NCBI GenBank assembly: GCA_018399475.1
Contig: JAGYOS010000072.1
Location: 1 to 9,281, forward strand
Length of the DNA: 9,281 nucleotides
Source: a bacterium
GTDB taxonomy: Bacteria; Patescibacteriota; Minisyncoccia; CAIUEV01; JAHKAQ01
Direction of reading: 5' to 3'
Part shown: positions 6,503-9,281 of the stretch, one piece after another
Numbering within the stretch: the first letter of the stretch is position 1
Layout: the number at the start of each line of letters is the position of its first letter
Notes under the pieces: model-generated
Seen by the model: the letters and a program-made list of their open reading frames with translations, nothing else
Database searches by the model: none
What the model was told of the DNA's origin: nothing
Made by a program: the position numbers and the translations under genes

Positions 6503-7066
6503 TCAGTTATTTTTATCGATGATAGGCTTAAACAATTCTAGCACCTTTTTCTCCAATTCTGCCGGAGTTCCGTCATTCTCAATTTTGTAGTCCGCTTTAG
6601 CACCTAATTCGGGAATATATTTTTCAGTTTCCGTCTGGTGCATCTTCATAAATTTTTTATAGGAATCTCCATCATCCGATTTTTCTTCCCTATTTACAGT
6701 TCTTTCCCATCTCAATTTAGGATCAGCAGTAATGTAAACTAGAATACCGTTTTCTCTCTTTAGAGTATCATAATCACTGGATAAACGCACTCCGTTAAAA
6801 ATAACCACCTTGTTTTTGGATTTTCTCATGGCTTCAAAAACCGTTTTGGAAATTATATCTTTGCCGTATTTCCCCGTCAGTTTTTTTACAAACCAAATCA
6901 GATCTTTTCTGCCGATTTTATCCAAAAAAACTTGTAAGGCTTTTATTAAAAATTTGGAAGAAACAAAAACTTCCGCCTGAAAATATTTTGATAAAAGATC
7001 ACTGAGGCTGTTTTTCCCGCTTCCTATTTCACCGGTTACTCCAATGAAAAGTTTTCTGTTTTTCAT
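6503..7066 (-). CDS. P-loop nucleotide kinase, UPF0200/dephospho-CoA kinase-like (downstream paralogue)
   Basis: This 187-residue P-loop NTPase has Walker A GVTGEIGSGKNS (9-20), in which the usual Thr/Ser after Lys is Asn19 followed by Ser20. A VVIFNGVR strand (about 87-94) matches the Walker B region of the family. The ADPKLRWERTVNREEKSDD stretch (about 114-132) looks like the LID region with conserved Arg residues. The C-terminal ADYKIENDGTPAELE motif closes the domain. This order (GxxGSGK, xxDGxR, xxxPxxRxxR, ADYxIxNxG) is that of UPF0200/COG0237-type kinases, known mainly from archaea; the true substrate (nucleotide, dephospho-CoA or other) cannot be read from sequence. It lies 79 bases downstream of a paralogue of the same length. 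The stop is TGA, the only one in the window. No Shine-Dalgarno motif is seen; the spacer is almost pure A/T. Confidence 0.78.
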   Translation of the reverse strand: MKNRKLFIGVTGEIGSGKNSLSDLLSKYFQAEVFVSSKFLIKALQVFLDKIGRKDLIWFVKKLTGKYGKDIISKTVFEAMRKSKNKVVIFNGVRLSSDYDTLKRENGILVYITADPKLRWERTVNREEKSDDGDSYKKFMKMHQTETEKYIPELGAKADYKIENDGTPAELEKKVLELFKPIIDKNN

Positions 7067-7145
7067 AAAATAGACTTAATTATTTTTTATAGGATTTTTT
7101 ATTTTATTTAAAAAAAATATTTTTTTAACTTTTAAAATAAAAAGC

Positions 7146-7712
7146 TTAAACAGGTTTTATTTTTCGCATGAATTGATCCACATTGCTTTCTAACTCGGTA
7201 AAACTGCCATTGTTGTCAACTGTATAATCAGCTTGTCGGCTTAACAGCTCTATATATTTCTCTGAGGGCAAGCTCTCTTTCTTCTTTTTAAAAATCTCAA
7301 AACTTACCTTGTCATCTGCCTTGAGATTACGGCTGAAAAGTCTTTCCCATCTAACTTTTGGATCGGCTTTAATACAAACCAACATTCCCTTCTGATAACT
7401 TTTAATCATTCTTAACTCTCCTCGATCCCTTACTCCGGCAATAACAATAATTTCAGCCGAACTTTGTTCTATCTTACGCTGCATACTTCTGGCTAGAATT
7501 CCTTCTCCGTATTTTTCTCTTAAAATAGTAGCCAGCCAAGCATAGTCGCTCCTGCCAATTTTATTAAGAAAAATTTGGAGAGCTTCTTTTAATAAATCCG
7601 AAAAGACCAATTTTTCAGCTTGATATTTACTTGCTAGATAATCGCAAATTGTATCTTTCCCGCTTCCATTAGCCCCCACAACTCCAATAATTATTTTTTG
7701 GTCACTCTTCAT
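7146..7712 (-). CDS. P-loop nucleotide kinase, UPF0200/dephospho-CoA kinase-like (upstream paralogue)
   Basis: This 188-residue protein is co-linear with its downstream neighbour and clearly homologous. Both have the Walker A region (here GVVGANGSGKDT, 10-21) and a nearly identical patch ALQIFLNKIGRSD (43-55; ALQVFLDKIGRKD in the paralogue). Both also have an ADPKxRWER block (about 115-123) and an ADYxxxNxGxxxELE ending. This copy keeps the canonical GSGKDT loop typical of nucleotide and deoxynucleotide kinases. Its VIAGVRDRGEL segment replaces the neighbour's FNGVRLSSDY, so the acidic residue follows GVR here. The start at 7712 is only 24 bases from the 3' CCA of tRNA-Arg(TCG). The mRNA leader is therefore likely created by tRNA processing, unless a weak AT-rich promoter lies in that gap. 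The substrate is unknown. Confidence 0.78.
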   Translation of the reverse strand: MKSDQKIIIGVVGANGSGKDTICDYLASKYQAEKLVFSDLLKEALQIFLNKIGRSDYAWLATILREKYGEGILARSMQRKIEQSSAEIIVIAGVRDRGELRMIKSYQKGMLVCIKADPKVRWERLFSRNLKADDKVSFEIFKKKKESLPSEKYIELLSRQADYTVDNNGSFTELESNVDQFMRKIKPV

Positions 7713-7736
7713 AAAATTTAGATATAATTTAAAATT

Positions 7737-7812
7737 TGGCGCGCCCGGTAGGAGTCGAACCTACAACCCCTTGGTCCGAAGCCAAGTGCTCTATCCATTG
7801 AGCCACGGGCGC
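7737..7812 (-). tRNA. tRNA-Arg, anticodon TCG
   Basis: The minus strand folds as a full cloverleaf. Acceptor GCGCCCG/CGGGCGC, D stem GCTC/GAGC, anticodon stem CTTGG/CCAAG with loop CTTCGGA (34-36 = TCG), and T arm GTAGG-TTCGACT-CCTAC are all perfectly paired. The discriminator is G and CCA is encoded (7739-7737). UCG reads CGA and, depending on U34 modification, other CGN Arg codons. Most bacteria use an ACG (inosine) tRNA for this box. U34 makes it a possible substrate for the Elp3/Trm9-like enzymes in this window. Confidence 0.96.
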
Positions 7813-7871
7813 CGGTTTTTAACCAAAAAAATAAAAAACCTCCTGAAAATAAAATTATTTTAAAATTCTTT

Positions 7872-7947
7872 TGGTGCCGAGAGGCGGAATCGAACCGCCG
7901 ACACAAGGATTTTCAGTCCTATGCTCTACCGACTGAGCTATCTCGGC
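7872..7947 (-). tRNA. tRNA-Phe, anticodon GAA
   Basis: Cloverleaf on the minus strand: acceptor GCCGAGA/TCTCGGC, D stem GCTC/GAGC, anticodon loop CTGAAAA (GAA), T arm GGCGG-TTCGATT-CCGCC, discriminator A and encoded CCA (7874-7872). The anticodon stem TAGGA/TCCTT has a U27-U43 mismatch at its outer pair. It lies 29 bases downstream of the udg stop, with a 59-base spacer before tRNA-Arg(TCG), suggesting one transcript. Confidence 0.97.
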
Positions 7948-7976
7948 AAAAATAAAAAAATCTAACCAAATCAAAA

Positions 7977-8669
7977 CTAAAATAATTTGTTTTGTTTGAT
8001 AGTTTTCTTACTTCTGTTTAATTTATCATCCGGTTTATTTTTAAAATTGGCAACTGCTCCATTGGCGACCTCTGTTCCATTATCCCAGTTTTCTTTACCT
8101 TTTTCAATTTCTGCTAAAATTTTAGGGATCTTCTTAAAATCATTTAATAACGTTTCCTTCAAGCTTTGTTGGTAAAGAGCGGCAGCGGGATGATAAACAA
8201 CAAAAAAAACTTGTCTCCCCAAACCGGGGAAATTTTTTCTTAAAGCCTTGCCGCGCATTTGAGAAATCTTTTGACCTGGCAAAAACTCTTCTAAAGAATG
8301 CCTCCCCAGAAGTACAATCAATTTTGGCTTAATCGTCTGGAGCTGTTTTTCTAAATAAGGCCAACAAGCTTTTATTTCATCCGGTAAAGGATCCCTGTTT
8401 CCCGGAGGACGGCATTTCACAACATTGGCAATATACACTTTTTCGCGAGTTAAATCAATTGCTTGGATCATCTCATCCAGTAATTTCCCTGCCGCTCCTA
8501 CAAAAGGCTTCCCTGTTTCATCTTCTTTTTGGCCCGGACCTTCTCCAATAAATACTATTTCTGCTTTAGGATCTCCCTCTCCAAAAACCGCTTGAGTTCT
8601 AGCCTTACCCAAACTGCATTTTTGACAATTTTGAACTTCTCGCTCTAATTTTTTTAATAAGTCAGGCAT
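7977..8669 (-). CDS. udg: Type-4 (family 4, Fe-S) uracil-DNA glycosylase
   Basis: This 230-residue enzyme removes uracil arising from cytosine deamination, leaving an abasic site in the first step of base-excision repair. The four 4Fe-4S cysteines of family 4 are visible at C15, C18, C86 and C102. Motif A is GEGPGQKEDETGKPFVGAAG (42-61) and motif B begins at H160 (HPAAAL, 160-165), both matching thermophile UDGa enzymes. KCRPPGNRDP (85-94) is also characteristic. The core ends near residue 190. The last 40 residues are a polar, low-complexity tail absent from compact family members. The start at 8669 gives the normal N-terminal helix before C15. It sits between tRNA-Arg(CCT) and tRNA-Phe, downstream of nfo, whose product would cleave the abasic sites this enzyme makes. 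The stop is TAG. Confidence 0.94.
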   Translation of the reverse strand: MPDLLKKLEREVQNCQKCSLGKARTQAVFGEGDPKAEIVFIGEGPGQKEDETGKPFVGAAGKLLDEMIQAIDLTREKVYIANVVKCRPPGNRDPLPDEIKACWPYLEKQLQTIKPKLIVLLGRHSLEEFLPGQKISQMRGKALRKNFPGLGRQVFFVVYHPAAALYQQSLKETLLNDFKKIPKILAEIEKGKENWDNGTEVANGAVANFKNKPDDKLNRSKKTIKQNKLF

Positions 8670-8702
8670 AAAACTGAATAAAAATAGGTCCGTTTTATTT
8701 TG

Positions 8703-8776
8703 CGCTCCGGGCAGGGATCGAACCTGCGATCTGCGCGTTAGGAGTGCGCTGCTCTATCCAACTGAGCTACCGGAGC
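8703..8776 (-). tRNA. tRNA-Arg, anticodon CCT
   Basis: Cloverleaf on the minus strand: acceptor GCTCCGG/CCGGAGC, D stem GCTC/GAGC, anticodon loop CTCCTAA (34-36 = CCT, reads AGG), T arm GCAGG-TTCGATC-CCTGC, discriminator G. Unlike the other two tRNAs here, CCA is not encoded (GCAA follows the acceptor), so it must be added enzymatically. The anticodon stem GCGCA/CGCGC has an A31-C39 mismatch at the loop-closing pair. The 5' end is 6 bases after the nfo stop, so it is probably cut from the nfo transcript. Confidence 0.94.
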
Positions 8777-8782
8777 AAAAAA

Positions 8783-9281
8783 TTAGGTACTGCTTCTGAT
8801 TGACTTTAAAAATTTTAGATCTCTTTTCATCCCTTCCAAAGTCGGAGTTTCCAAAATAAAATTCTTATTTTTTAATCTTCGATCTTTCACTAGAACGATA
8901 AAAGGAGTTTTACCCAATTCTCCAAAACCTAAATGGGCATGCCTGTCACTGTTGGAACCCAATTTAGTCGCCGAATCATTAAGGTGAATAAGCTTTAGTT
9001 TGTTAATCCCAATTTTATTTTCAATCAAATCTAAAGCTTTTTTAACTTTTTCTTTTGTCCTTAAATCTATTCCTGATTCAAAAGCATGAGCCGTATCAAA
9101 ACAAATACCTCCCACTCCTTTAACTTTTTTTATAAAAAAAGCAAGTTGATCCAGATCACTCCCAATAATACTACCAGCTCCCGCAGCATTTTCCAAAATT
9201 AATTCCGCTTTACCGGAATAATCTTTTAAAATTTCTTTTAAAGCTTTGACGGCTTTTTGACAAGCAGCAAGAGGCACTTTT
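8783..9281 (-). CDS. nfo: Endonuclease IV (AP endonuclease), C-terminal part; runs off the right edge
   Basis: The last 165 complete codons are present; the frame continues beyond the window, and the GTG at 9277-9275 is an internal Val codon. Endonuclease IV is a three-metal TIM-barrel enzyme that cleaves 5' to abasic sites in base-excision repair. Metal ligands equivalent to E. coli E145, D179, H182, H216, D229, H231 and E261 are visible in ILENAAG, CFDTAHAFE, IHLNDS, DRHAHLGFG and ILETP. Spacing from the D179 equivalent to the E261 equivalent equals that in E. coli. The two N-terminal His ligands would lie outside the window. It heads the minus-strand series here and is followed within a few bases by tRNA-Arg(CCT), then udg. 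Confidence 0.95.
   Translation of the reverse strand, partial: KVPLAACQKAVKALKEILKDYSGKAELILENAAGAGSIIGSDLDQLAFFIKKVKGVGGICFDTAHAFESGIDLRTKEKVKKALDLIENKIGINKLKLIHLNDSATKLGSNSDRHAHLGFGELGKTPFIVLVKDRRLKNKNFILETPTLEGMKRDLKFLKSIRSST

Noticed and set aside
6503..6505. TGA as a possible recoded Gly codon (code 25, as in SR1/Gracilibacteria)
   Set aside because: It falls at the natural end of the kinase, matching its paralogue's length, and no other gene contains in-frame TGA, so the standard code fits.
7839..7845. Perfect Shine-Dalgarno-like CAGGAGG on the minus strand between tRNA-Phe and tRNA-Arg(TCG)
   Set aside because: No ATG/GTG follows at a useful distance. A TTG frame gives only about 11 codons and runs into the tRNA.
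7718..7906. 62-codon open frame on the minus strand
   Set aside because: It is the translation of tRNA-Arg and part of tRNA-Phe, with no protein-like features.
9275..9277. GTG as the start of a complete small protein at the right edge
   Set aside because: The reading frame stays open to the window edge and the protein is the C-terminal half of endonuclease IV; the codon is an internal Val.

Overview
The window is an AT-rich, gene-dense bacterial chromosome segment with short or overlapping intergenic gaps and the standard genetic code. TAA, TGA and TAG are all used as stops, and no in-frame TGA interrupts a gene. Three features suggest a Candidate Phyla Radiation (Patescibacteria, possibly Parcubacteria-like) genome: an Elp3-type tRNA-modifying enzyme, UPF0200-like P-loop kinases, and a ribosomal protein S16 with a long Lys/Glu tail. 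This placement is inferred from gene content and base composition, not from a phylogenetic marker.

Left part (1-1921): the N-terminus of a DNA polymerase I-type 5'-3' exonuclease (minus strand, runs off the left edge) lies downstream of tsaE, a t6A37 tRNA-modification ATPase. A short divergent promoter region separates tsaE from a plus-strand DHH-superfamily protein in which every recognisable catalytic motif is degenerate. Middle part (1934-4962): elp3 (minus) is divergent from a small class I methyltransferase that resembles the eukaryotic tRNA wobble-uridine methyltransferase Trm9. rpsP, with its own promoter, follows. Right part (4959-9281): a minus-strand series reads, in transcription order, nfo (endonuclease IV, partial), tRNA-Arg(CCT), type-4 uracil-DNA glycosylase, tRNA-Phe(GAA), tRNA-Arg(TCG), two tandem paralogous P-loop kinases, and gatB.

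Two themes connect the genes. The first is tRNA and translation: TsaE (t6A37), Elp3 plus a Trm9-like enzyme (candidate cm5U34/mcm5U34 pathway), GatB (tRNA-dependent amidation), S16 and three tRNAs. The second is base-excision repair: uracil glycosylase, AP endonuclease IV and the Pol I exonuclease domain. I see no mobile element, CRISPR array, phage gene or defence system. The most interesting observations are the Elp3/Trm9-like pair, the apparent DHH pseudoenzyme, the tandem divergent kinases, and the absence of Shine-Dalgarno motifs ahead of every visible start. No stretch longer than 300 bases lacks a gene; the largest gap is the roughly 150-base elp3/methyltransferase intergenic region.
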